DNA of 64,000 nucleotides from Aurifilum marmelostoma (GCA_027559495.1 JAMXSV010000028.1:1922001-1986000), one strand, 5' to 3'; shown: positions 12,436 to 23,500, counted from the first letter of the stretch. The notes: generated from the letters alone by a model not told the origin. Translations and numbers: made by a program.

Positions 12436-12996
12436 GTGGTGAGGTGGTCTCTGGGGCTCTCTCTCTCTCTCTCTGCAGCGCCCCGGCTTTTGATAATTCT
12501 CTGCTCTTGCTGCTTGTTGTGAATCTCTTTTTTTTTTTCTTCTTCTTCTTCTCTTTTCGTTCTTTTCTTTCTTGCCTTCACTGATCCTCTGTTCCTCTCC
12601 TGCTCCATTTTTATTTTCTTATTGTTTTCACTTCTCTCTCTCTTGTTCTCTTGTACAAGAAATTCCCACGACAAGGCTGTCATTGTTTATTGTCAAGTCT
12701 GCCTTGTTGGACGACGTTGACTGACCTACAAAAAAAAAAAAAAAGAACAAGAACAAGAAGAAAAAAAGACTGTGTGGCCTGGTAGCTACCTGCTTTCTTC
12801 ACACGACTACCTCTTTAATTAATCCATCATCCACCATCTTGTCTCCTGGAGAGACCTGACAAAGGAGAAGACGCGACCATCCGGGAGAGCCTTCCATCCC
12901 GCCTCTCACACAACAACTGCAACAGCAACAGCAACAACACCAACGACAAGAGAGCGCACACAACACTCTTTCCACGGCTACACGCCGGCCTTTTGG

Positions 12997-13036
<40 letters not shown>

Positions 13037-13044
13037 CCAAACAC

Positions 13045-14799
13045 ATGACACAAACCTCGAGCAAGACCAGCACAGACAGGATGAGAACGAGAAGGATATC
13101 GACCAGGAGGCAGGCCGGACACCTCGTGCCCCCAAGGGCATCAGCCACACTCCTCGTCCTCCTCGCCGCCTTACCCTCCCTCGCATCAGCCTTTACCATC
13201 CGGAACCCTCTCCTCCTATCAAGATCACCATCCTCTTCTTCATCATCTTCATCATCCTCACTACTATCATCATCATCATCATCATCATCATCAAGAGACC
13301 TCCTCGCCCGCGATGACTCCTCCTCCTCCTCCTCCTCATCATGTGGTGACTCCTCCTACGTCCAGTGCGGCGCCGACTTCCCCTCGAACTTCTGCTGCCC
13401 CTCCACCTCGACCTGCATCTCCCTGGCCGGCGGCACCACCGCCCTCTGCTGCCCCACGGGCGGCAACTGCACCCAGATCGAGACCATCCCCTGCGAGCTC
13501 TCCCTCGAGGACAAGAGCCAGCACCCCGCCGCCGTCGTCATGACCACCGCCCTGACGGGCACCCTCGAGACGTGCGGCGACAAGTGCTGCCCCTTTGGCT
13601 ACTCGTGCACCGCCGACGCCGTCTGTGAGGAGGACGCCGACCAGAGCGCCAAGCCCAGCACGAGCTCCGCCGCCGCCTCCTCCTCCTCGGCCGCCGCCAC
13701 AGCCACAGCCACCTCGGGCGCCAGCGCCACCGTCACCGCCGCCGTCAGCCCCGCCACGGCCTCCTCCGCCACAGGCTCGTCCACATCAGCCGCCGCCGCC
13801 GCCGACTCGTCCTCCACCTCGGGCAGCGGCGCCGCGAGCTCCGAGTCCGACTCGAACAGCCGCGACTCGTCGGCCCACGCGGGCGCCGTGGCGGGCGGCG
13901 TCATCGGGGGCATCGCCGCCGCCGTCGCCCTGGGCCTGCTCATCATGTTCTTCGTCAAGAAGGAGATGAGGCGCAAGCAGCAGCAGCAGCAGCAGCAGGG
14001 CGAGAAGACGCCGGACGACGCGAGCACCACGGACGCCTTTGGCAGCGCCATGTCCAACCCCGTCACCAGGGGCGGCTCCGCGCGCGCGCCCATCTCCAAG
14101 CCCATCCTCCACGACGACGGCACCCTGCGCAGCGACTTTAGCCGCAAGATCACACCCCACTCCCGCTCGTTTGACGGCGGTGACGATGAGGAGGTGGAGG
14201 CTTCTGCCGTCGCCGCCGCCGCCGCCGCTGGTGGTGCCGCCGGCTTGGGTCTGCGCCACCACCATGACGACAACGACGACTACTACGGCGGCGCTGCCGC
14301 CGCTGCTGCTGGCGACAGCAGGAGCCCCGCCGCGCGCAGCTCGAGCAGCGACGACGGCTGGACGGACGAGGTAGACGACGAGCGCGACGCAGTGGGCGAG
14401 ATGCGCGGACTACCCCGGTCCCCGCCCGGTCCTCCGCCCCGCGGGCCCCGCGCCCCCCGCGCCGCCAGCTCCCTGTACGGCGAGCTGTACCGCGACACGA
14501 CCCGGGGCTCCGAGTTCCACGGCCCCCTGAGGATGCCCTCGGCCCGAGCCTATGGTGGTTTCGAGCCCACACCACACCACCACCACCACGGCAACGCCAA
14601 CAACCCCGTGAGCGAGTACGGCTCGGCGGCAGGCGGGTCCAACACGGGCAGGAGCAGCTCCCCGACCGCGGCGTATATTAATGTCTTTGCCGACGAGAAC
14701 GCCCTCTCGCCGCACAGCCTGGGGCCTCCGGGGCGGTTTGGCGAGGGGCAGCCTGGGGATCGGGAGACGAGGTTCTCGGACTTTGGGAGGCAGATATAA
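13045..14799 (+). CDS. Cys- and Ser-rich single-pass (type I) surface membrane protein
   Basis: One uninterrupted frame of 584 aa. Start: the first Met (13045), or an in-frame Met 12 residues on (MRTRRIS), which puts the hydrophobic signal segment (LLVLLAALPSLASA) nearer the N-terminus. Order: signal peptide; Ser-rich linker (about residues 55-98, from TCC/TCA repeats); a Cys-rich module (about 100-194) with paired cysteines such as NFCCP, ALCCPTGGNC and DKCCPFGYSC; a long Ser/Ala/Thr stalk; one GxxxG-rich TM helix (about 280-304, AGGVIGGIAAAVALGLLIMF); a basic stop-transfer (KKEMRRK); polyQ (about 312-318); then a disordered cytoplasmic tail with poly-Ala, Asp-rich and His (about 510-514) stretches. 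This layout resembles fungal wall-stress sensor-like proteins (Wsc/Mid2 style), but the Cys module is not a WSC or CFEM domain I can name. The function is an inference from architecture. Confidence 0.75.
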   Translation: MTQTSSKTSTDRMRTRRISTRRQAGHLVPPRASATLLVLLAALPSLASAFTIRNPLLLSRSPSSSSSSSSSSLLSSSSSSSSSRDLLARDDSSSSSSSSCGDSSYVQCGADFPSNFCCPSTSTCISLAGGTTALCCPTGGNCTQIETIPCELSLEDKSQHPAAVVMTTALTGTLETCGDKCCPFGYSCTADAVCEEDADQSAKPSTSSAAASSSSAAATATATSGASATVTAAVSPATASSATGSSTSAAAAADSSSTSGSGAASSESDSNSRDSSAHAGAVAGGVIGGIAAAVALGLLIMFFVKKEMRRKQQQQQQQGEKTPDDASTTDAFGSAMSNPVTRGGSARAPISKPILHDDGTLRSDFSRKITPHSRSFDGGDDEEVEASAVAAAAAAGGAAGLGLRHHHDDNDDYYGGAAAAAAGDSRSPAARSSSSDDGWTDEVDDERDAVGEMRGLPRSPPGPPPRGPRAPRAASSLYGELYRDTTRGSEFHGPLRMPSARAYGGFEPTPHHHHHGNANNPVSEYGSAAGGSNTGRSSSPTAAYINVFADENALSPHSLGPPGRFGEGQPGDRETRFSDFGRQI

Positions 14800-15493
14800 T
14801 TACTTGGGGTGGGGGGTAGTCGTTCTGAGAGGGAGGTAATACTTGATGCATCATGATGTGGCGTTTTTTTTTTTTTTTTTAAATTGGAGGAAGGGGGGGG
14901 GGGGGGAGGGGGGGGAGGATGAGTGAGTGATTCATGATAACATAAATAACAGAGATACCTACAAATTGGGATTTTCCAATGGGAGGAGAGGTTTTTTTTG
15001 GGGGGGGGGGGGGGGGAAAAGAGGGGGGTTGGCTAACCAATACGACTATTACTTCTTCTACTACAACCCCATTATTATAACACTATTGAAGCACAAGAAA
15101 AGAAGAAAGAAAAAGTAAATTTTCAGTTCTCGCGTTTTATTTTCTTTGGTGAACAAGACTTTCTTCTGCTCTGGTTGGTTAGGTCCAGATGTGCAATATT
15201 ATCTATCCACATCTATTCTCGTCTCTTGTGCTTTTTTTTTTTTTTTACTGTCCCCGACCAACTTTATATACACACATACCTGACATGTAGATGGATATAT
15301 ATAATGCTCACACACATTGTCATGGCCTTGCATCCTTTTTTCCCTGTATAGTGACTGATGATACATTGGATCTCCCTCGGCTCAACCACCTACTCAATCA
15401 ATCTCACCCCTTCTTCTTCTTTTTTTTTTCCCTTTCCTTTGGACTTTTTTTCAAATATCTCATTTTGTTTGACATATTCCTACTCTTCCACCT
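14800..15493. other. Convergent 3' spacer
   Basis: Lies between two convergent genes. It contains T, A and G homopolymers (for example T18 at about 14863-14880 and G runs near 14893-14919 and 15001-15016). No coding sequence is seen; it probably carries both 3' UTRs. Confidence 0.5.
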
Positions 15494-16694
15494 CTATGCT
15501 GCCCTCGCGGCAGACTGCGGAGACAGCACCGGCTCCGCCGTCATCGGCTTCCCACCCACCAGGCTCGCCCTCTCCGCCACCTTGCCCCAGTTGATTATGT
15601 CCCACCACGCGGTCAGGTACGCGAGCTTGCCGCCCACGTCCCAGTCGTACAGCCACGCGTGCTCCCACGTGTTGACGCACAGCACGGGGACGACGCTGGC
15701 GCCCCCGGGGTTCTTGGCGCTCTCCTTGCTGAGGATGCTGTTGCTGGTGCTATTGCTGCTGCCGCTGCCGCTGCCGCTGCCGCTCACGCCCGCGCTCCCG
15801 TGCATGGGGCTGCGGCCCTGGCCCGTGTTCTGCATGTCAAAGTAGTGCTTGATGGTCTCGCCGGCGCTGTCGGTGATGCCGCCCTGCGAGTTCATGTCGG
15901 TGCCCTGCTTGCGCCAGTGGGCGGCCGGGTAGGGCGAGCCGGCGAGGTAGGTGGGCAGGACGCGGAAGGGGAAGCGGTGGGCGCTGTGGCCGTCGGTGGC
16001 GCGGACGAGCCAGACGAAGCCCGGCCCGAACATGGCGTTGGCCGTCAGCACGAGCTCGCGCTGCAGCGTCTCGAGGCTGCCGAACGACGCCTCGAGCTCC
16101 GCCTTGAGCGTGCCGGGCATGTGCTCCGAGGGGTCCTTGCCGCCCTGCGGGGCCAGGCCGTCGAAGAAGAAGTGGTTGTTGTGCGCCATGGAGGCGTAGT
16201 TGAAGATGGCCGCCAGCTCGGGCTCGCGCGACGTCATGATGGCCACGTCCTTGACCTCGATGTCTTCGTACTTTGTTCCTGGGGAGGAGAGGAAGTATCA
16301 GTGAGGGGGGGGGACTGTATATCAAGAGAGATCCAGAGCCACCCAAGAAAGAATAAAACAGAAAAAAAAGAAATAAAAAGGACATACCTTCTGTCAACCT
16401 GTTCAGCTCGTCCAGACACCACGACTGGTACTTGGTGTACGCAACATTAAACCCGCCCGCAGAGTAAAGACCAGCCACACCATCCGTGGCAAAGACGTCG
16501 TGCAGCTTGGGCGCCACGTGCCTGCATCTCGACGGTGTCGCGTGTATTGATCTGGTCCACTGCGCCGTGGCCAGCGGCGGCGACGGCAAGGAGCTGTGGA
16601 GAGGGGTGGTGGCCGACAAGGAGGAGGAGGACAGGCTGGGCCTCGAGAGGAGACCTGTTGTCCTCCTTGGTATCCGTAATCTGGGCTTGAACAT
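15494..16694 (-). CDS. Mitochondrial small-subunit ribosomal protein mS42/mS43 (Rsm26/Mrp1, Fe/Mn-SOD fold)
   Basis: Exons 16694..16388 and 16278..15494 (donor GTATGT, acceptor CCCCAG); 363 aa. It builds the mitochondrial small ribosomal subunit. The first ~60 residues are Arg/Ser-rich without acidic residues, as in a mitochondrial presequence; an in-frame Met 18 codons upstream (16748) is less presequence-like. The SOD fold is recognisable: a degenerate N-terminal helix (FNVAYTKYQSWCLDELN), AHNNHFFFDGL (residues 134-144) and a C-terminal NTWEHAWLYDW (305-315) with AWWDIINW. Metal ligands are incomplete: the N-terminal His is absent, and the usual Asp of DxWEH is Asn305, while His138 and His309 remain. 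That fits the ribosomal paralogues, not an active dismutase. A Gly-Ser-Asn loop (about residues 258-290, SGSGSGSGSSNSTSNS) is inserted before the C-terminal strand. I cannot decide between mS42 and mS43 without alignment. Confidence 0.85.
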
Positions 16695-17488
16695 GGTCCC
16701 TTTTTGTCTTGTGTGGGTGCTGTGCTTGTGTATCTGCGGCGACGGCAAACAAGTGGTGAGAGGGGGTTAGGATTTCTCTCCCTCCTCTGCTGTTCTTTCG
16801 GGGGGGGGGGGGACGAATCGCGTCGAAGTGACGATGGCAGCTCTCGAACTTTTTTGGCGGTTGCGCACGGACCACATACCCGAGAGCTTCGACCCCTGTC
16901 CAGCCTGGTGTAGAGGCCCTGACTGAGTACAGGGTGCCTAACAGGGTGCCTACCAGGTAAGTCACAGTAACCAATGAATAGGATACTCAAAGTACAGAGC
17001 ACAGTTTCACGGCCAACCTACTTCTCATATATTACACATCAATCACAACCAATGCTACAACACCAATTGACTTTTGAAATATATATTTCCGAACATCATT
17101 CAAATTTTGACATGTCAACGCCAGTGCTATGCTTTCTTCTCTCACACCCCAAACGCCCGCCCGCTGCTCAACATTTTGGAAATCATTAACCAGCCCAACT
17201 CGACCTGAAGCCATAGTATCTTTGGTTCTTTTCCTCTCTTCCTTTCCGAGATGAAATATATATAAAGGCCGACAAGATGAACACCGGGATCAAAACAAAT
17301 CTTCATAAATCTCATGATCATGGTCCATTCTTAGCTGGCGGTCTCAGCAGGTTGTACCAGGAGAACCACAACCCTATTAAAACCAATGTCAAGTCAGTCA
17401 GTCAGTCAGTCAGTCAGTTCAGTCAGTTATCTCAACTCGGGCAGAACCACACAAGAAAAAAAAAAAAAAAACCCCTCCAAAAATCGAC
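16695..17488. other. Spacer between the mS42/43 and DUF202 genes
   Basis: Holds the promoter/5' UTR of the mS42/43 gene and, near 17393-17418, a perfect GTCA tetranucleotide repeat just past the DUF202 stop codon. A G12 run lies near 16801-16812. No supported gene. Confidence 0.5.
17393..17418. repeat. (GTCA)n tetranucleotide repeat
   Basis: About six perfect GTCA units on the plus strand, about 70 bp beyond the DUF202 stop codon and so probably within or just past its 3' UTR. Confidence 0.9.
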
Positions 17489-18460
17489 TTACAAGGACAC
17501 AATCATCAGGCCCAGCGCGACCAGCGACACCAGGATCACCGTGCCCCTGCTGGCAGGGAACTTGCCCTTGATGATCCACTGCTGCGCCTGAAAGTACCTG
17601 TGGTAGCCCAGGAACAGCATCAAGATGCTGATGCCCAGGAAGATGCCCCCCAGCGGCTTGCCGAGGTGCCGGAGCGTGTGGGCGTTTGCGCTGTTGGAGC
17701 TGGTGCCGCCCTCCTCGCTCGTGAGGGACGTGTTGAGCCGGAAGAGCTGCGTGATGGCGACGCCTATCGAGGCAAAGGACAGTGACGTCCTCAGCCAGGC
17801 AAGAAATGTCCGTTCTGATGAAACACACATGTAATCAGTGGTCAGCCTTCACTCTTGGTCCTCTCCCGCCTGTCTCCCTCCATCCTCCCCTGACACGGCT
17901 AGCGGTTGAGGGCAGTACCAACCTAGGGCCAGGTGATCCCTCGCGACGGAGCCCTTGTTCTCGAGCTCGATCGAGCCAAACTTGGCCAGCTGCGTCTTCC
18001 ACCAGGCCTCCGCCTCCTTGTTCCGCTCCTCGTGCCCGTCCTCATCCGCCTCGTCGGCGCCCCCGTCCGCGGCCCCCGTGCCTGTGCCCCTCCTCCGCCC
18101 ATTGCCGATGCTGCTCCTCGACACCGCTGCCGTCCCGCTCTTCCTCGCCCGCGCACCGGCGCCGCCGTCCATGGGCGCCATGCTCTGATAGTTCATGACC
18201 GAGGGCGCGCTGTGGTTGTTGTTGTTGTTGCCGCCACCAGTGATGATGCCTGTCGTCTCGTTCGGCTCCTCCACCTGCGGGTCCAAGCTCCCGTCCAGCT
18301 CGGGCTCGCGGAAGAAGGGTGACCTGCCCATTGGTGATGTGCCGCTGCCGCTATTCCGATATAATGGGCTCCTGAACACGGGCGGGCTCTGGCCGGGACT
18401 CATGCTCTCTGCTCGCTGTCTACCAAGCTGTGGTTCGGAGGGTTGATCGTCAGCAGCCAT
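17489..18460 (-). CDS. DUF202-domain small membrane protein with long polar N-terminal extension
   Basis: Exons 18460..17923 and 17814..17489 (donor GTTGGT, acceptor ATCAG); 287 aa. The last ~115 residues form the DUF202 domain: the signature [20 protein letters not shown] spans the splice junction, followed by three hydrophobic helices ([46 protein letters not shown]). DUF202 is shared with bacterial YidH and with the yeast vacuolar Vtc1, but this protein has the generic ERTFLAWLR form, so I do not call it a VTC subunit. The first ~150 residues are Ser/Pro/Gly/Asn-rich and acidic ([16 protein letters not shown]) and look disordered and cytosolic. The in-phase junction exactly restores the domain signature, which supports the gene model. 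Biochemical role unknown. Confidence 0.85.
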
Positions 18461-18667
18461 AGGAGCTCATATGGGAGTGGAGAGAAGCAAGGCGACGAAT
18501 TGAGCCTGACAGAAGAAAGAAGGAAAGAAAAAAAAAAAAAAAAAGAGGCAACAAAGAGGGGAAACGTGTGGAGGAGGCCAAGAAGTAGTAGTATATTCGA
18601 AAAAAAGAGGAGGAGGGACAAGTGTTGCGGTAGTGGGCACGGAGGGTTTGACAGAGGGGCGGGTCAT

Positions 18668-19227
18668 TCAGTCGGACACTAAAGGGCCTGGCACCTTGGC
18701 GCGGGTCATGAGACGGATGCCGTAGGTTTGGTAGCGTATGTGGTTAGGGAAAGGGGTCCTTGGAAGCCCGAGGGGCCAGAACTGGGGGGGAGGGGGGGTT
18801 CCAGCAGGAAGAGTAGTAGTAGTGGCGGTGGTGGTGGTGATGATGATGTTGATGATGATGATGGTAGGGTGACAAGCAAGCAGCAGCAGCAGCAGCAGCA
18901 GCGCCAGCACTTGAGAGTAGTAAAGAAAACAGAGTCGCTTTTTACCTCTAGTATCCCGTCCAGCCTCTCCTGGGTAGTGACACGCCGTGGCAGCCTCGCG
19001 CCCGTGACAGTCTGTCTGTTGGCCCCACTGCTCGTTCTCCGCAGCTGCAGCGTGGACTGCCTCGAGCCCGTGAAAGAAGGAGGAGGAGGGCTGCCGACGA
19101 TGCCGGTCGTGGAGAGTACCGGGTCCGAGGTCGACGTCAATGACGGGTCGGCGGAAGGTTGAGCAGCAGCAGCAGCAGCAGCAGACGATGAAGACGACGG
19201 TTCGCCTTCTTGGCCTACACCAGCCAT
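18668..19227 (-). CDS. Unrecognised 131-aa protein, two exons
   Basis: Proposed exons 19227..18946 (94 codons) and 18781..18668 (37 codons plus stop). The donor is GTAAAA and the acceptor CCCCCCCAG; both borders are phase 0 and the joined frame is open. Exon 1 begins MAGVGQEGEPSSSSS with poly-Ser/poly-Ala, then a basic Ser/Thr-rich part and the better-structured RLPRRVTTQERLDGILE. Exon 2 gives FPNHIRYQTYGIRLMTRAKV and ends VPGPLVSD. Reading through the intron instead gives poly-Cys and poly-Leu from CAG/CTG and other simple repeats, which argues for splicing. The short non-repetitive segments on both sides of the junction look like conserved protein, but I do not recognise the family. It is co-oriented with, and 207 bp upstream of, the DUF202 gene. 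Confidence 0.45.
18879..18901. repeat. (CAG)n tract inside the intron of the 131-aa gene
   Basis: About seven CAG/GCA units on the plus strand within the proposed intron. A second CAG tract at about 19164-19184 lies in exon 1 and encodes poly-Ala. Confidence 0.85.
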
Positions 19228-20475
19228 GACAGCTTTCGCCTCCGGAACGGAGAGGGGTAAAAAAAAGGTAAAAAAAGGTCCAGAGCACTCTTTCTATGGG
19301 TTGATGTTGCAAGGGGCCCCAGGGCCAGCAACAAGACGGAACGGGCACTGGTCAAGGGATCAACCCTGAGTTAGTCCCTCCGCGTATGCTACCCTGTGGT
19401 GCCCGACGGGTTAGCGAGGGCGAGGCCAAGGGCAGAGGCACAGAAGATCTTCTTCTTCTCTCCCAGCGTGTGCGAGATGAGACCTGTCCACCACTCGGGA
19501 TGACTTTGACGATGCCCAGCAGACGCCAGGCGCACAACCAGCGACCAGGTCAGGGCCAGGAAGATCCAATCGTCCAGCAAGAAAGGAAGGGGGAAAAAAA
19601 AAACCTCATCAGGGATCGATGCCCGCCCACTCACTCACTCCAGGATGGTCAGGCGAGGCGAGGCGAGGGGCGAGACGGCCGGTCGTACTGGGGAGGATTG
19701 CGTGATTGCGCGTGATGCTTGCTGCGTCTAAAAAGGTGAATCCACTTTGGCTGGCTGGCTGGCTGGCTTCCCGTTTTCTCTGTCAGTTGTACTTGTAGGC
19801 ATGTGCGTCCGTGTGTAGGTAGGTGTGTAGGTGTGTGTGTGTGGTGGTAAGGTTTTACCATGTATGGTGCTAAAATGCTACAGTGGGTAGGGGTTCGATG
19901 CTGTCGGTAATTTAGTGGGCCTGTTATCGGCCGAGGCTTCTGAGTGGGCAGCCTGTAGTGGGTAAGCCCCGCGCCACTCCTACAGCTGTACGCAGTGGTA
20001 TTATGTATGCAGTAGTACAGTAGTACCTGGTGCCCCCACAGTTGAGTTATCAGCCCCAGTTCCCAGTTTTAGTGCCACTCCTCGGCGACGTGGTCAAGTG
20101 TCCCCAGCTAACAACTCAGCGGCCGGCTGAGTGCGCTGGCCCCTGCAACGATAGCTCGCCGTGCCGTGCGTGTTCCACTACAGCCCCTACTAACCACTCA
20201 CTGCTGGGAAGATTCTCAGCAAAGGCAGAGGCAGTCAGTCATCTTTGATTCATGCTGCTCGCCCCTTGCTCGAGGTGTCCAGCGGTACATACACACACAC
20301 ACATACACATATTGCGCAAAACCCTCATGGTGATTCCCAGACCCATACCATTACATAGTATATATGAAACCGCTTTTTGGATAGCCAGCTAAATGCCTTA
20401 AAAAAAAAAACCAAGACAAGATATGCAATGGCTCACTCAGTTCAACAATCTCAGTTGACTGGTGCAGCTGTGTCC

Positions 20476-20510
<35 letters not shown>

Positions 20511-20551
20511 TGGTACCCTCCCTTCAGGACTGAATACTCCACCCTACTCAG
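19228..20551. other. Spacer upstream of the 131-aa gene and downstream of the SulP transporter
   Basis: No supported gene. CA tracts lie near 20289-20307 and 20480-20506, and a GGCTGGCT repeat at about 19749-19768. It probably contains the promoter of the 131-aa gene and the transporter's 3' UTR. Confidence 0.5.
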
Positions 20552-23500
20552 CTAGGTCGCCATGGTCAACACATAACTCGTAATGGCGCTCATCCGCTCG
20601 CTCGTCAGCTTCAGCGAGATCCTCAGCAGCTCCTGCGCCACCTCGGGCTCCTTCTTCTGCAGTGCATCCCACCCCTCGCGGTCCATCAGCCACACCACGC
20701 AGTCCCTCTCCGCGCTGACCGTCGCCGTCCGCGGCGTGTCGCTGAAGAAGGGCAGCTCCCCACACGTCGTACCCGCCGCGATGCTCTCGTACAGCCAGCC
20801 CTGCGGCAGGTCGTACTCACCGCGGAGGATCCCGCTCTCCACCAGGTAGAACCCCGTTGCCGCCTCGCCCGCCCGGAAGAGCACCTCGCCCTGGTGCAGC
20901 TCCTGCCGCTTGAAGTAGTCCTTGGCCCGCACCCAAAAGTCCTCGTTCTTGTCCGAGAGGTCGTGGAAGATCTGCAGCATGAGCCGCAGGGGCTCCTTGA
21001 AGTTCTGCCACCGCGACAGCCGCGCCACCTCCCGCTGGTTGAGGGACTCGCGCGCCGCCTGGTGCAGGTGGCTGCGCCGCGGAGAGCTCGCCAGGAGAGA
21101 CGACGGGCCGTGGTCCTCCGCGGGTTCCCCTGACCACATGTTCTTGGCCGCCGGCACGTCGAGGTTGGTCGTGGCCGCCGCGCTGCTGCGGGACGCCCTG
21201 AGGGCCTCCTGGCTGGCGTACAGCGTCCGCAGGAGCTCGTTCTCGCAGCTCTCCAGGGCCATGTTGAGGTTGGGCCAGAAGAACACCTCCGTGTCCTTGG
21301 AGCTCGTCCCCAGCCCCACTGCGAGGAGGTCACGCCCCAGGGGTCCCTCCGTGTCCACGCCGCTGAGCACAAGAGCGACCTGCTTCGCCGCCAGGAGCCG
21401 GCTGACGGTGCTGAAGGCCTCGCCAGCCGAGTAGTCCAGACCAGTCACGTGCCTAAGGTCAAGGATCAGGAACTTGATCGGCCTCCTCTCGAACTCGTCA
21501 TCGGCGATGAGCTGCCGGATCTTCTCCTCGACGCTGACGATGGTCCCGAAGAAGAGGAAGCCAGACAGCTTGATCAGGCAGACCTGGTTGCCAACCTTCT
21601 GGAGGTAGTGCTGCTGAGAGGGGTTCCTCCTGACGGTGGACCCGACAACCTCTCCGGAGTAGGTGGCTCGGATTGCAGAGACCCTCGACGCCTGGAAGAT
21701 CAGTGACACGAACGCGAGTATCACACCCACGCCGATCCCCACCACAAAGTCGTACATGCCCATGACGAGAACAATAATGACGACCTGTTTGAAGAATGTC
21801 AGAAACGGCAGGAGATCCAATGGCACAATTTAGCCACAAAGGCCCCCATCATTATACACCATTGCTCCCAGGACTTAATGATATAAGACTTACCGTCAGG
21901 TACTCGAGCCAATTCAGCTTCTTCCTCGGGTCCCACAGCGCGTTCATCAACAGCTCGAAGCCCAGCACGAAGATCAGGGTTCCGACCATCATCACTGGTA
22001 TAAACCCGATAATCACAGGACCAATGACCATGACAATGCCTGTTGCGACCGCCAGGAGATAGCCAGCGAGTCGGCTGTTGCCGCCCGACTTGATGAAAAA
22101 TTGACTGTTGGCATAGACGAGGTAGTTCTGAATGCTGCCCGCGCAGCCAGAGAGGAAGTTGGACAGGCCGTGCAGCTTCAGCTCGTGGTCGAGATTCGCA
22201 TGGTCCTCGCCAGTCTGGAGGGCAAGCGCTGGCACGTTGATCGGGACGTGAAGAACTCCAAAGAAAGTCAGGGCAAGCATTGCAGGCACGCACTCGGCAA
22301 CTGCCTCCCAGCTGATGAGTTTGAATTCTGTAATCAACAGTCAGCAAAAAAATAAAACACCCCCAGACAGCAATCGACCCAGGGGGGGACGGGTTTCGGA
22401 CTCACTAAATAAAGTGTAAAAATACCACCAGGTCTCTCCAGCAGGTGGTGCCTCGAATATCCAGCCTGTCTCACGAAGCGGCTCCGGTTGTAGCGAATCA
22501 AGCACCACGACGAAGAACCAGAAGATTGCCGGTTCCAAGCAGATGAAGGCAGGGAGAACGTAGTGGTTGTCCTTGAACTTGTCGGACTGCGTGAGCACAA
22601 AGAGGGTGATGGCGAGACCGAGAGGGATGGTCCACAGAGGTACTGTGCCGGGTCGGAAGAGCAGGCGGATGGTCTCGAGATCGTAGTGGAAGCTCCCTTC
22701 CAGCCTCGCAGACACCTCGAAGCCGGTCTGCACCAGGAACCAGCCCACGCCTCCTATGCAGCCGATCAAGATGTGACGTGGGATAAAGCCGACCAGGTAC
22801 CCGAATTTCAAGGCGCCCATGGCGAAGAAGACGGCGCCCGTCATGAGCGAGCTGAGGCAGAAGCAGAAGATGGTCGTGGCGATCACCGCGTCTGGGTTGT
22901 CCTCGCCGACCAGGGTCGTGACCGTAGCGGCCATGCTGTGGAAGAACGGGACGACCTCGATGAGCTCAGAGCCCACGCCTCCCTTGAATATGCTGCCCGT
23001 GGAGAAGACAACCTGAGACACAATGGTGCTCACGTAGAAGATGGAGATTCCGGCTGGGCCAAGATTTGCGAAGATCGGGTTTCCAAGTGGAAAGAGGATC
23101 ATGCCGTATGACAAAGCATCCAAGATGTTCAGAATGAGGCCCACAAAGACAGCTGGAAGGGCCTTGGCCGGGTCAAGCAGGAGCGTGTGCATCAAGGCCT
23201 TGCCATTCCACACCTTGGGATTACTTGCCCTCTTTGCCAAGACCTGGACGTGGCTTGCTCTCTCGGCCAGCCAGCGCCTGGGTCTTGGTGGCTTCTGGCC
23301 TTCCACATCCACATCACTGGGGTCTGTGTGGCCGCCGTGGCCATTTCCGTGGTGATATGAGCTGGCTTGTGACTTTTTTCTGAGCAACGGTGTTGTCTCA
23401 ACGGCCTGCTCAGGAGCGATATCATCTCCACCCGCAGCCCACAGAGCGCCAGTGTCGGCTTGGCTTGTTGTCCTACCTGTCCCAGACCGGCCTTCGAAGG

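Larger units (their letters stand above)
9127..13044. other. 3.9-kb gene-poor spacer with long homopolymers and triplet repeats
   Basis: I see no supported gene. It contains GAAA repeats at about 9146-9169, A36 at 9537-9572 followed by C12 at 9591-9602, CTC repeats at 10215-10265, an A23-class run at about 10375-10397, (GTGAG)5 at 12411-12435 and an AC tract at about 13000-13034. CT-rich pyrimidine stretches before 13045 resemble a fungal promoter/5' UTR of the next gene. Confidence 0.55.

Noticed and set aside
308..14799. Secondary-metabolite cluster (acyltransferase, receptor, surface protein)
   Set aside because: No PKS, NRPS, terpene synthase, P450, cluster transporter or regulator is present, and the genes are separated by 4-5 kb.
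17489..18460. DUF202 gene as a Vtc1 polyphosphate-polymerase subunit
   Set aside because: It has the general ERTFLAWLR signature and a long disordered N-terminus; nothing specific to VTC was seen.
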